64,000 nt of DNA. Source: Actinopolymorpha cephalotaxi. GTDB taxonomy: Bacteria; Actinomycetota; Actinomycetes; Propionibacteriales; Actinopolymorphaceae. The notes under the pieces are model-generated. The model was not told the origin of the DNA. It did not search any database and saw only the letters and a list, made by a program, of their open reading frames with translations. Of the stretch, positions 1-7,210 are shown one piece after another (position 1 is the first letter of the stretch; the number at the start of each line of letters is the position of its first letter). Position numbers and translations under genes: made by a program. The stretch lies in assembly GCF_013408535.1 (NCBI RefSeq), contig NZ_JACBZA010000001.1, positions 5,912,850 through 5,976,849 of the forward strand. The letters run 5' to 3'.

Positions 1-455
1 ACCTGACCGGCGTGATGGCCGCCGGCCTCCGCACCCTGGACCACCACCACGTCGACGCCCGCGTCGACCGCCTTCCGCGCGTCGGCGACCGAGTTGACCT
101 GGGAGGCGGCCAGCGCGCCGGCTCGATGGACCTGGTCGATGTAGGGAGCGGGGTCGCCGAACGACAGCGAGACGATCGCGGGCCGGGCGATCTCGATCTC
201 GTCCATCACGCCGGGCTGGTCCGGCAGAGCCCACACCTGCACGCCGACGCCCCACCGCCGCTGGCCCATCGAGGACGCGGCGTCGAGCTGGCCGCGCACC
301 CACTTCCGTGTCGCGCGGCTGCCCACGCCGACCATGCCGAGGGCCCCGGCGCCACTGATGACGGAGGCGAGCCGGCCACTGCCGGGGCCGGCCATCGGCG
401 CACCGACGATGGGATAGCTCAGGCCGAGGAAGCGGGAGAAATTCGTCTGCAGCAT
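1..455 (-). CDS. nitronate monooxygenase family protein (partial, C-terminus off the window)
   Basis: This is the N-terminal 151 codons of an FMN-dependent TIM-barrel oxidase of the nitronate monooxygenase/2-nitropropane dioxygenase family, which oxidises alkyl nitronates. The translation opens LQTNFSRFLGLSYPIVGAPM, the usual first strand with the PIVGAPMAG motif, and later shows SFGDP and VVVQGAEAGGHHAG. The last is the conserved stretch around the family's catalytic histidine and its flavin-phosphate binding region. The gene is read on the minus strand from an ATG at 455 and runs off the left edge, so about half of a normal protein of roughly 320-350 residues is missing. Its specific substrate cannot be told from sequence; enoyl-ACP reductase II-like members share this fold. 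Confidence 0.85.
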   Translation of the reverse strand, partial: MLQTNFSRFLGLSYPIVGAPMAGPGSGRLASVISGAGALGMVGVGSRATRKWVRGQLDAASSMGQRRWGVGVQVWALPDQPGVMDEIEIARPAIVSLSFGDPAPYIDQVHRAGALAASQVNSVADARKAVDAGVDVVVVQGAEAGGHHAGQ

Positions 456-547
456 GGCGGCCGACCTCCGGGTGCCGGGTTGGGTTCGCGACGCCAGTCT
501 GCCGGGCACCACCCCCAAGGGCCCGCCCCGCGGATCGGAGTCCCGCC

Positions 548-1741
548 TCAGCTGTGCTGGGAACGCAGGAATGCGCCGAAGTGCGGGACGGTGAACGCGA
601 CCGAACCACGCTCCGCGGCGTACACCAGGCCCTTCTTGATCAGCCCGTCCCGCGCCGGTGACAGGCTCTGCGGCCTGCGGCCGAGCAGCGCGGCGACGTC
701 CGCGGTGGGCACCGGCCGGTCGGCGCGTTCGGCACCGAGCTCGGCCATCGCCCGCATGTACTCCCGTTCGGCCGGGGTGGCGCGTTCGTACCGCGAACCG
801 AAGAAGCCGACCGCGAGCTCCGCCTCCGCCTCCGGCGCCGCGACCTTGACGTCGTCGGCGCAGATCGGGCTACGCGGCGCGACGTCCCAGGTGGCCTTGC
901 CGAACGCCTGGACGAAGTACGGATAGCCGTCGGTGACGTCGTGCAGCGCGTCCAGCGCCGCCGGCTCGAACTCCACGTCCTCGGTCTGCGCGGGAACGGT
1001 CAGCGCCCGGTCGGCGGCGTCGCGGCCCAGCCGGTCCACCGAGACGTAGCGGAACAGGCGTTCGGCGTAGGACTTGCTCGCCGACAGCGCGGTCGGCAGG
1101 TGCGGCAGACCGGCGCCGACCACCACGAACGCCACGCCGCGCTGGCTGATCTCGTGGCAGGCGCCGCACAGCGCGGCGAGCTCGGCGGGCTGGATGTCCT
1201 GCATCTCGTCGACGAAGACCGCGACGCCCACGCCGAGGTCGCGGGCGAGCTCACCGGCGGCGGTGAAGAGTTCGGTGAGGTCGAGCTCGAGGTCGCCGGA
1301 GTCGGCCCGGCCGCGGGTGGCGGGCACGTCGTACGGCGGCCGCCAGCGAACCCCCTTGCGGTCCTTCACCGACGTCTCCAGCGCGAACGCCTTGAGGACG
1401 CCGAGGAAGTCGTCCGCGCGTTCGGGGTCGCGGTGGCGCGGGGTGAGCTCGCGGCTGGCCGCGTGCAGCGCCTGCGCGATCGGCAGCCGGATCGACCGGT
1501 CGGGACGGGCCTCGACCTTTCCGGTGCCCCACGCCCGACTCAGGGCCAGCGACCGAAGCGCGTTCAGCAGGACGGTCTTGCCCACGCCGCGCAGCCCGGA
1601 CAGGACGAGGCTGCGTTCGGGCCGGCCCGCGGCGACGCGTTCGAGCACCACCTCGAACTGGCGTACCTCACGGTCGCGGCCGGCCAGCTCGGGAGGACGC
1701 TGGCCGGCGCCGGGTGCGTAGGGATTGCGCACGGGGTCCAC
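548..1741 (-). CDS. AAA family ATPase with C-terminal winged-helix-like region
   Basis: A 397-residue soluble P-loop ATPase. Visible are Walker A GLRGVGKT (residues 49-56), Walker B VAVFVDE (173-179) followed by MQDI, and a sensor-1-like VVVGAGLP strand after it. The C-terminal 70 residues look like a winged helix (PTADVAALLGRRPQSLSPARD). This is the layout of Cdc6/Orc1-like or STAND-type ATP-binding proteins often annotated as ATP-binding protein. The partner is unknown. The start is GTG at 1741. A TACAGT -10-like hexamer lies only 6 nt upstream and there is no clear ribosome binding site, so the mRNA may be leaderless. A CTAG-rich dyad sits further upstream. The gene stands alone on the minus strand. 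Confidence 0.8.
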   Translation of the reverse strand: MDPVRNPYAPGAGQRPPELAGRDREVRQFEVVLERVAAGRPERSLVLSGLRGVGKTVLLNALRSLALSRAWGTGKVEARPDRSIRLPIAQALHAASRELTPRHRDPERADDFLGVLKAFALETSVKDRKGVRWRPPYDVPATRGRADSGDLELDLTELFTAAGELARDLGVGVAVFVDEMQDIQPAELAALCGACHEISQRGVAFVVVGAGLPHLPTALSASKSYAERLFRYVSVDRLGRDAADRALTVPAQTEDVEFEPAALDALHDVTDGYPYFVQAFGKATWDVAPRSPICADDVKVAAPEAEAELAVGFFGSRYERATPAEREYMRAMAELGAERADRPVPTADVAALLGRRPQSLSPARDGLIKKGLVYAAERGSVAFTVPHFGAFLRSQHS

Positions 1742-1758
1742 GCTCAGACTGTATGGGC

Positions 1759-1800
1759 TCGTCTAGCCGTGACTCTAGATTTCGTTAGACGTAGCTAGCG
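1759..1800. promoter_or_regulatory. CTAG-rich operator-like region upstream of the AAA ATPase
   Basis: Three CTAG tetramers (1763, 1775, 1795) fall within 36 bp, although CTAG is rare in the rest of the window. The segments TCGTCTAGCC and TCTAGATTT are repeated word for word upstream of the MFS gene at 3543-3586. On the minus strand it lies just upstream of the TACAGT -10-like hexamer of the ATPase gene, where a bound regulator could act. The binding protein is unknown. Confidence 0.45.
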
Positions 1801-1811
1801 GCGTGTCGCGG

Positions 1812-2918
1812 TCAGCGGAGTACCACCGTCAGGACGATCGGGGCGAGGAGGATCGCCGCGAGCAGCGCGATGCCCTTCGGGTTGCCGATGTTGACCGTCC
1901 AGCCCACCCCGAGCCGCTTGGGCACGAACATCGCCGGGTCGGCGCGGTTGACGTAGAAGCTGGCGACGGGCCAGTACCTGTCGTCGTCGCGCTGCACCAC
2001 ACCGGTGTTCTCCTCGGCCGTTCCCGCACCGGGCTCGCCGTCCGCCGGGAGCCGGCTGCCACTCTGACCGGTCCGGAGCGCCGAACCGATCACCACCGCG
2101 GTGCCCACCAGGACCGGCAGCACCACCACCCCGGCCGGCAGTCGCGCCCCGCCACCCCACATCTGCCAGCTGATCACCAGCATGGACACGTCGACGAGCG
2201 CGGCGAGTACGAGCACCGCCTTGGCGGTGGCGACGAGGAAGCCGCGGTACTGGCGGGCGGAGACCTTCGGTGCGGCCGCGTCCAGGTCGGGCCGGAACCG
2301 GATCGAGGCCCACATCAGCCCCACCAGGAGCGCGGTCATCAGCACCTGGACGAACACTACGGCGAACGCGGTGCCCACCGTGGTGGCCATGGTCCGGTCG
2401 GGTGTGCCGTCGAGGTCCCAGTGGGTGACGAGGGTCGGCGGCAGGTCGGGGTAGCGCACGATTCCGAGGACCGCGGTCACCGCGGTCAGGAGCACGGCGG
2501 GCACCGCCCACAGCCAGGGGAAGCGGACCGGTTCCGTGCGCAGCGAGGTGTCCGCGACGACGCCCTGCCGCAGGCCGTCGTACCAGCCCTCGCGTTCCTT
2601 CGCTGCGCCGATCTCCCGGCGGGCTCGCAGGAACGCCGGCAGCCACATCGCGACGATCGCGAGCAGCGCGACGCCCTGCGCGACCGGGAGCGGGAGGAGG
2701 TACGTCAGCGCGACGGTGGCCGCCACCACGACGAGCCCGGCGCCGAGGATCCACCGCCGGTACGTTCGCAGCTGCGCCGCGATGACCGGGGCGTCGGCGT
2801 GCGCGGCCGGCACCCGGATCCCGAACGGCAGCGTCCGGAGGTTCATCGTGGGCAGCAGCCACAGCACCACCAGGCCGACCACCGGCCCGAACAGGTTCAC
2901 CACCATCAACTCGGCCAT
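1812..2918 (-). CDS. DUF1648/DUF5808 integral membrane protein
   Basis: A membrane protein with about seven hydrophobic segments. The central part carries a DUF1648-like signature (PDLPPTLVTHWDLDGTPDR), as found in SdpI-related proteins of bacteriocin immunity and signalling. The C-terminal part has the DUF5808 pattern (DDRYWPVASFYVNRADPAMF, then GVGWTVNIGNPKG). Its biochemical role is not known. It lies directly downstream of a GntR/YtrA-type regulator: the regulator's TGA overlaps the start (GTG at 2921 or ATG at 2918), and AAGGGGG stands seven bases before the ATG chosen here. Such pairs are usually stress-induced and repressed by the GntR protein; that is inference from the arrangement. 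Confidence 0.8.
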   Translation of the reverse strand: MAELMVVNLFGPVVGLVVLWLLPTMNLRTLPFGIRVPAAHADAPVIAAQLRTYRRWILGAGLVVVAATVALTYLLPLPVAQGVALLAIVAMWLPAFLRARREIGAAKEREGWYDGLRQGVVADTSLRTEPVRFPWLWAVPAVLLTAVTAVLGIVRYPDLPPTLVTHWDLDGTPDRTMATTVGTAFAVVFVQVLMTALLVGLMWASIRFRPDLDAAAPKVSARQYRGFLVATAKAVLVLAALVDVSMLVISWQMWGGGARLPAGVVVLPVLVGTAVVIGSALRTGQSGSRLPADGEPGAGTAEENTGVVQRDDDRYWPVASFYVNRADPAMFVPKRLGVGWTVNIGNPKGIALLAAILLAPIVLTVVLR

Positions 2919-3379
2919 CACTGCGCCCCCTTCTGCCTGGGTTCCTGCTTGGTTCCGGAGCCTGTTCCGGAGTCTCTTCCGGGGTCTGTTCCGGGGTCGG
3001 GCCTGAACGACGTGAGCACCGACCGGCAGTGCGTGAGCGCCTCCGGGCTCCGCACTCCCTGGGCGACCGCCTCGGCGAGCAACGTGCGCAGCCGGGCTTC
3101 CCAGTCGCCGACGAAGCCGGCTCCCGGCGGGCCGGACCCCGGGTCGCGAACGACGACCGCGCCGCTCTTGCGGTTGAGCCGGAGCAGCCCTTCGTGGCGG
3201 AGCAGGTCGTACGCCTTGTTGACGGTGTGGAAGTTGATGCCGAGGTCGACCCCGAGCTGACGGGTGGACGGCAGCGGACTGCCTTCGCGCAGGTCGCCGG
3301 CGGCGATGGCCTCGACGACCCGGTCCCGGATCTGCTGGTAGATCGGGACCTCGCTGGTGAGGTCCAGAGTCACGATCAT
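2918..3379 (-). CDS. GntR family (YtrA-type) transcriptional regulator
   Basis: A short GntR repressor of 153 residues. It has the typical start MIVTLDLTSEVPIYQQIRD, a winged helix-turn-helix (LPSTRQLGVDLGINFHTVNK), and a short C-terminal region instead of a large effector domain, which marks the YtrA subfamily. The ATG at 3379 was chosen because GGGAG lies nine bases upstream and because it gives the family's normal N-terminus; a start further upstream would run through the tandem operator. The last 30 residues are a Pro/Gly/Thr/Asp tail encoded by degenerate 12-bp repeats (about 2947-2998). It is followed, with overlap, by the DUF1648 membrane protein that it presumably controls. Confidence 0.88.
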   Translation of the reverse strand: MIVTLDLTSEVPIYQQIRDRVVEAIAAGDLREGSPLPSTRQLGVDLGINFHTVNKAYDLLRHEGLLRLNRKSGAVVVRDPGSGPPGAGFVGDWEARLRTLLAEAVAQGVRSPEALTHCRSVLTSFRPDPGTDPGRDSGTGSGTKQEPRQKGAQ

Positions 3380-3397
3380 GTCATCTCCCGGCGCTCT

Positions 3398-3415
3398 GTT
3401 ATAGAAGTTATAGAA
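3398..3415 (-). promoter_or_regulatory. tandem GTTATAGAA repeat, probable GntR operator/promoter
   Basis: Two perfect adjacent copies of GTTATAGAA (3398-3406 and 3407-3415) lie 19 bp upstream of the GntR start. On the coding strand this reads TTCTATAACTTCTATAAC, an AT-rich island in a very GC-rich sequence, with TATAAC as a possible -10. YtrA-type repressors commonly bind such sites to control their own operon; binding here is inferred. Confidence 0.5.
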
Positions 3416-3542
3416 CAAAGCGCCGGGTGGCGTCAACCCGATCCCTCACGGACTTTCGATGGGGGTCGGCCGCCTTCGACCGAACGCCGGGCGGGCGAGA
3501 GTTCAGCCATCGGCCGATCGCACCGTCTCGGCGCCTATCGGG

Positions 3543-3586
3543 TCGTCTAGCCATTGCTAGCAGAGAATCTAGATTTGCCTAGATCG
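3543..3586. promoter_or_regulatory. CTAG-rich operator-like region upstream of the MFS gene
   Basis: Four CTAG tetramers lie in 36 bp (3547, 3557, 3569, 3579). Dyads are visible: CTAGCCATTGCTAG and TCTAGATTTGCCTAGA. TAGATT within the second could serve as a -10, which would put the dyad over the promoter. It shares TCGTCTAGCC and TCTAGATTT with 1759-1800. The region lies between the GntR gene (minus strand) and the MFS gene (plus strand). Confidence 0.45.
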
Positions 3587-3657
3587 GGTGAGAGAGCCGA
3601 AGAAGGAGGCGCGGCCGGCTTGAGCTGAACCACGGTTGAGGCCCGAGGCTGGGCACC

Positions 3658-5100
3658 GTGTCCTTGCTCTCCGCGTACCGGCCCCTGCTGGCCGAACCGA
3701 GGCTGCGCCGCCTGCTCGGCGCGTTCGGCGTGAGCGACCTCGGCGACGGGATGAGCGTCGTCGCGGTACCCCTGCTCGCCATCGGGATCGCCGCACCGGG
3801 CCGGGCGGGGATGCTGGTCGGCGCGTCGGTCGCGGCGTACGCCCTGCCCGGTGTCGTCGGCGCCCTCGTCTTCGGCCGGTGGCTGCGGCGGCTGCCGGCC
3901 GCGCGCCTGCTGCTCGCCGACTCCGTGCTGCGGGCGGCCTGCCTGTCGGCCGTGGCGCTCACCTGGGCGTTCGGCGTCCTGCAGCCGGTGGGGCTGGTCG
4001 TCCTGCTCGGGCTCTCCTCGCTGCTGCACGCCTGGGGCTCGGCGGGGAAGTACACCCTGCTCGCGGAGCTGCTGCCGCCGGACCAGCGGCTGGCGGGCAA
4101 CTCGCTGGCGGGCTCGACGAGCTCACTGGCGATGGTCGTGGGGCCCGCGGTCGCGGGTGTCGGCGCGGCGGTGGCCGGACCCGGCTGGGTGATCGGCGCC
4201 GACGGGTTGTCGTTCGCCCTGCTGGGGTTGGTGGTGTGGTCGGTCCACCGGGAGGTACGCGGTGACGCACGAGGCGCCCGGACCGCCGAGTCGGCCGGCG
4301 CGGGCGGCTCCACGTCCGGGCTGCGGTTCCTGCGCGGCCGGCCCCTGCTGCTCGGCCTGCTCGTGCTGACCTGGGCGTTCAACTTCCTGTTCGGCCCGGT
4401 CGAGGTGGCGCTGCCACTGCACGTGACCGGCGGCGACCGCGGCCACACCACCCTGCTCGGCGCGTACTGGACGGCGTTCGGGATCGGGGCGGTGGCCGGA
4501 GGACTCGCGGTCGGCGCGTTGCGGCGGCTCTCGCCCGCGCCGGTGCTGCTGGCCGTCGTCGCCTGCTGGGGGCTGGTCCTGCTGCCGTTCGGGTTCGGCC
4601 CGCCGACCGCGGTCGAGCTGGTCTGCTTCGGCCTCGGCGGGATGATCTACGGACCGTTTCCCGCCGTGTCGTACACCCTGCTGCAGTCCCGTACGCCGGC
4701 CGCCGCGCTGTCCTCGGTGCTGGCCGCCCGGTCGGCGGTCCTGCTCACCGCGGCGCCGGTGGGTACGGCCATCGGCGGCCCGCTCACCAGCGTGTTCCGG
4801 CCCGCGCACGTGCTCGCCGGCTCCGGCGCCGCGACGCTGTTGCTGGCTGTCGCCGCCGTGGTCGCCTGGCGCGGCCGGAGGCTGCTCGGCCGGGTCAGCG
4901 CGCCTCCGGCTCAGCCTGCGGCTCCAGCTCCGACTGTGGCTCCGACTCCGACTCCGCGTCCAGCTCAGGCTCCGGCTCCGGCTCGACGCCCGGCGACTCC
5001 TCCGCGCCGACCTGCCGCGGAGGACCGTCCGCGGCCAGCCACGGCAGCGCACACCCCGCCACCAGCATCACCAGGGCACTCGCGGTCAGCGTCACGGTGA
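3658..5100 (+). CDS. MFS transporter
   Basis: A major facilitator superfamily permease of about 12 membrane segments in the first 410 residues, resembling drug-efflux or enterobactin-exporter-like (MFS_3) carriers: LLGAFGVSDLGDGMSVVAVPL at the start and AGGLAVGALRRLSPAP in the second half. The GTG at 3658 is the first possible start after an in-frame TGA at 3637; its ribosome binding site is weak. After the last membrane helix the frame continues for about 70 residues of Ala/Pro/Thr/Arg-rich low complexity. This tail overlaps the 3' end of the convergent gene by 206 bp, so the two stop regions are encoded on both strands. Substrate unknown. Confidence 0.85.
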   Translation: MSLLSAYRPLLAEPRLRRLLGAFGVSDLGDGMSVVAVPLLAIGIAAPGRAGMLVGASVAAYALPGVVGALVFGRWLRRLPAARLLLADSVLRAACLSAVALTWAFGVLQPVGLVVLLGLSSLLHAWGSAGKYTLLAELLPPDQRLAGNSLAGSTSSLAMVVGPAVAGVGAAVAGPGWVIGADGLSFALLGLVVWSVHREVRGDARGARTAESAGAGGSTSGLRFLRGRPLLLGLLVLTWAFNFLFGPVEVALPLHVTGGDRGHTTLLGAYWTAFGIGAVAGGLAVGALRRLSPAPVLLAVVACWGLVLLPFGFGPPTAVELVCFGLGGMIYGPFPAVSYTLLQSRTPAAALSSVLAARSAVLLTAAPVGTAIGGPLTSVFRPAHVLAGSGAATLLLAVAAVVAWRGRRLLGRVSAPPAQPAAPAPTVAPTPTPRPAQAPAPARRPATPPRRPAAEDRPRPATAAHTPPPASPGHSRSASR

Positions 5101-6346
5101 ACAGGTTGTTGGCCATCCCCTGGAAGAGGAACGCCAGCACCGCCACCCCGATGCCGAGCGGCTCACCGGCGGCCGGGCGGCCCGCGGCGGAGAGCTTCCG
5201 CGCCCGCCGGATGACCGCCACCGCCACGGCTGCCAGGACGACGTTCAGCACCAGCGCGCCGAGCAGGCCGAGGATGCCGTTCTCCGCGCCGGCCAGCAGC
5301 ACGGTGTTGTGCGCGTTGTTGCCGGCCACCCCGAACGTCGTCGTCCGGTAGGTGGCGGGGTCGGCCGCGGTGAACGCGGCCTGTTCGCCCGGCCCGACCC
5401 CGGCCAGCGGGTAGTGGAGGAAGACCCGGAGCCCGGAGGTGTAGAGCGCCATCCGGTCGGTGCGGTCGTGCGCGATCCGCTCGAACGCCGGCGGCACGAG
5501 GACCAGTACGCCGACCAGGACCGCGGCGCCGCCGACCAGCCAGCGCAGCCGTCCGCGCAGCGCCACCAGGGCCGCCGCGGCGAGCACGGTGACCGCGAGC
5601 GAGCTGCGGGTGTAGGTGAGGACCAGCGCCACCATCTGCACCAGGACCGCGGCCGACCACCACAGCCGGGTCCGGCGCTCCGATGCGTCCAGGGCGATCC
5701 CGAGCGCCACCGGGATGGACAGCACCAGCAGGGCGCCGAGGAAGTTCGGGGACAGGTCCAGCGTCCCGGTCACCCGGCCCGGGATCTCACCCACCAGGCT
5801 GGTGTTGCCCTCCGCAGGCTGCAGGCCGAACCCTCCCGGCAGGCCGACGAAGTACGCCACGACGCTGAACGCCGACTCGAACGCGCCCACTCCGGCGAGC
5901 GCCCGGGCCACCACCCAGCGGGTGCGCTCCGGCGGCGACTGGGCGAGCACCACCAGCACCATCGCGACGTACAGCAGCAGCCGCCCCGGCCCGCGGAACA
6001 ACAGGTCGACGGTGTCCGGCAGAGCGTCGGCGTTGACGAACGCGGACACCGTCGCACCGGCCGCGAGCAGCCCCGCCCCGAGCACCAGGCCGCGGCCGTA
6101 CGGCACCCTGCCGAGCGGGCCGTGCCGCCAGGCGGACGGCACCAGCAACGCCAGCCCGAGCAGGAAGAGCAGGTCGTCGACGCCGACCCCGGCCGCGATC
6201 GTCTGGTGCGGGGGCACGACCGTGAACACCGCGACCAGCAGTCCCAGTGCCGGCGGCCAGGCACGTAGCCGGGGCACCCGTCGCCACACCAGAACCGCCG
6301 TCAGCACCGAGGCCGCTCCGAACGCGAGCGCCGTCACCGCCCTCAC
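4895..6346 (-). CDS. O-antigen ligase/Wzy-polymerase-like membrane protein
   Basis: A polytopic membrane protein with about 10-12 helices. It carries the Wzy_C-type region (LTYTRSSLAVTVLAAAALVA, a large extracytoplasmic loop, then GNNAHNTVLLAGAENGILGL) expected of a ligase or polymerase that handles lipid-linked glycans outside the membrane. The GTG at 6346 forms a GTGA overlap with the stop of the upstream gene; longer open frame upstream lies inside that gene and is rejected. The C-terminal 35 residues are acidic repeats (PEPEPELDAESESEPQSELE) encoded over the convergent MFS tail. It is the last gene of the GT4/beta-helix/ligase operon, which fits polymer assembly or transfer. The polymer is unknown. 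Confidence 0.8.
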   Translation of the reverse strand: MRAVTALAFGAASVLTAVLVWRRVPRLRAWPPALGLLVAVFTVVPPHQTIAAGVGVDDLLFLLGLALLVPSAWRHGPLGRVPYGRGLVLGAGLLAAGATVSAFVNADALPDTVDLLFRGPGRLLLYVAMVLVVLAQSPPERTRWVVARALAGVGAFESAFSVVAYFVGLPGGFGLQPAEGNTSLVGEIPGRVTGTLDLSPNFLGALLVLSIPVALGIALDASERRTRLWWSAAVLVQMVALVLTYTRSSLAVTVLAAAALVALRGRLRWLVGGAAVLVGVLVLVPPAFERIAHDRTDRMALYTSGLRVFLHYPLAGVGPGEQAAFTAADPATYRTTTFGVAGNNAHNTVLLAGAENGILGLLGALVLNVVLAAVAVAVIRRARKLSAAGRPAAGEPLGIGVAVLAFLFQGMANNLFTVTLTASALVMLVAGCALPWLAADGPPRQVGAEESPGVEPEPEPELDAESESEPQSELEPQAEPEAR

Positions 6347-7203
6347 CGTTGGCCGACCAGACACGGGCAGTCCGGGCCGAACCGGCTGATCGGCGGACTG
6401 AAACCGGGCAGCGCGCCGACCGGGATCAGGTCCTTGTCGAGCACGTTGTGCCGGACGAAGTGGTCGACGCGGATGTCTTGTGCACCCGGCTCCACCCGGA
6501 TCGCGTGCACGGCGCCGACCACCATCAGGTCGTCGATCTGGACGTGCCGCGACCGTCCGGACAGGCAGAGGGCGTCGCCGTTCTTCACGGTCACGCCGTA
6601 GTCGTGGGGGGACGCCCGCCCGCTGCGGAGGTAGAGCCGGCCGCCGGACCACCAGGCGGCCTCGTGGGCGTAGTCCCGGGGCGGCTTGGCGTAGCCGGTG
6701 AGCGCGATCGCGCCGATCTTGACGAACCCGTAGTCCGGGTCGCCGGCCAGCCGGATCCGGTCCGGCCAGGGCGCGCTCCAGGTGCGGTACTCGGATGTGG
6801 TCTCCCGCAGCGTCCACGGCCCGGTGACAGGCGTGGCGGTCGTGAGCACCACCGGACGCAGGATGTTGGTGTAGACGTTGCGCCGGATCACCACGGGCCG
6901 CTCCGCGGTGCCCTGGACGGTCGGGCAGTGCACGCCGGTGCCGAGGTACGGAAGCTGGTCGCCGTACCCGGCCATCAGGATCTGGGTGCCTGGGCGGACA
7001 CGGCGCAGCGCCTCGGACAACGAAGCCAGCGGCTGGTCGGGCAGCGTGCCGGGCAGGCCGTCGTCACCGATCCGGGAGTCGACGTACAGCGTGTGCGGCG
7101 CTCCGGCGCTCGCCGGCGGGAGCGCACGGTCGGCGACCAGGCTCACCACGAGCACCGCGACCGCGGCGACGACGAGACGGAGGAGGGTACGGCGGGTCAG
7201 CAT
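6343..7203 (-). CDS. exported pectate-lyase/beta-helix-type protein (short)
   Basis: A 286-residue protein with an N-terminal membrane anchor or signal (MLTRRTLLRLVVAAVAVLVV) and the typical opening of right-handed parallel beta-helix proteins (LYVDSRIGDDGLPGTLPDQP, ASLSEALRRVRPGTQILMAGY; DUF1565-like). Only a few helix turns follow before it ends at CPCLVGQR, so it is shorter than most relatives and may have lost a C-terminal part. No catalytic residues can be pointed out. The ATG at 7203 lies 7 bp after the GT4 stop, and its own stop overlaps the start of the ligase-like gene, so all three are probably one transcript. A role in binding or trimming a surface glycan is inferred from context. 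Confidence 0.65.
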   Translation of the reverse strand: MLTRRTLLRLVVAAVAVLVVSLVADRALPPASAGAPHTLYVDSRIGDDGLPGTLPDQPLASLSEALRRVRPGTQILMAGYGDQLPYLGTGVHCPTVQGTAERPVVIRRNVYTNILRPVVLTTATPVTGPWTLRETTSEYRTWSAPWPDRIRLAGDPDYGFVKIGAIALTGYAKPPRDYAHEAAWWSGGRLYLRSGRASPHDYGVTVKNGDALCLSGRSRHVQIDDLMVVGAVHAIRVEPGAQDIRVDHFVRHNVLDKDLIPVGALPGFSPPISRFGPDCPCLVGQR

Positions 7204-7210
7204 GGGCGCC

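Noticed and set aside
12-926. 304-codon open frame on the plus strand at the left edge
   Set aside because: It is antisense to the nitronate monooxygenase and the AAA ATPase, is rich in Arg/Pro/Gly, and has no recognisable domain; long antisense frames are expected at this GC content.
6347-6817. N-terminal extension of the ligase-like protein
   Set aside because: The 157 extra codons lie inside the beta-helix gene in another frame and are Arg/Pro-rich; GTG at 6346 overlapping that gene's stop is the natural start.
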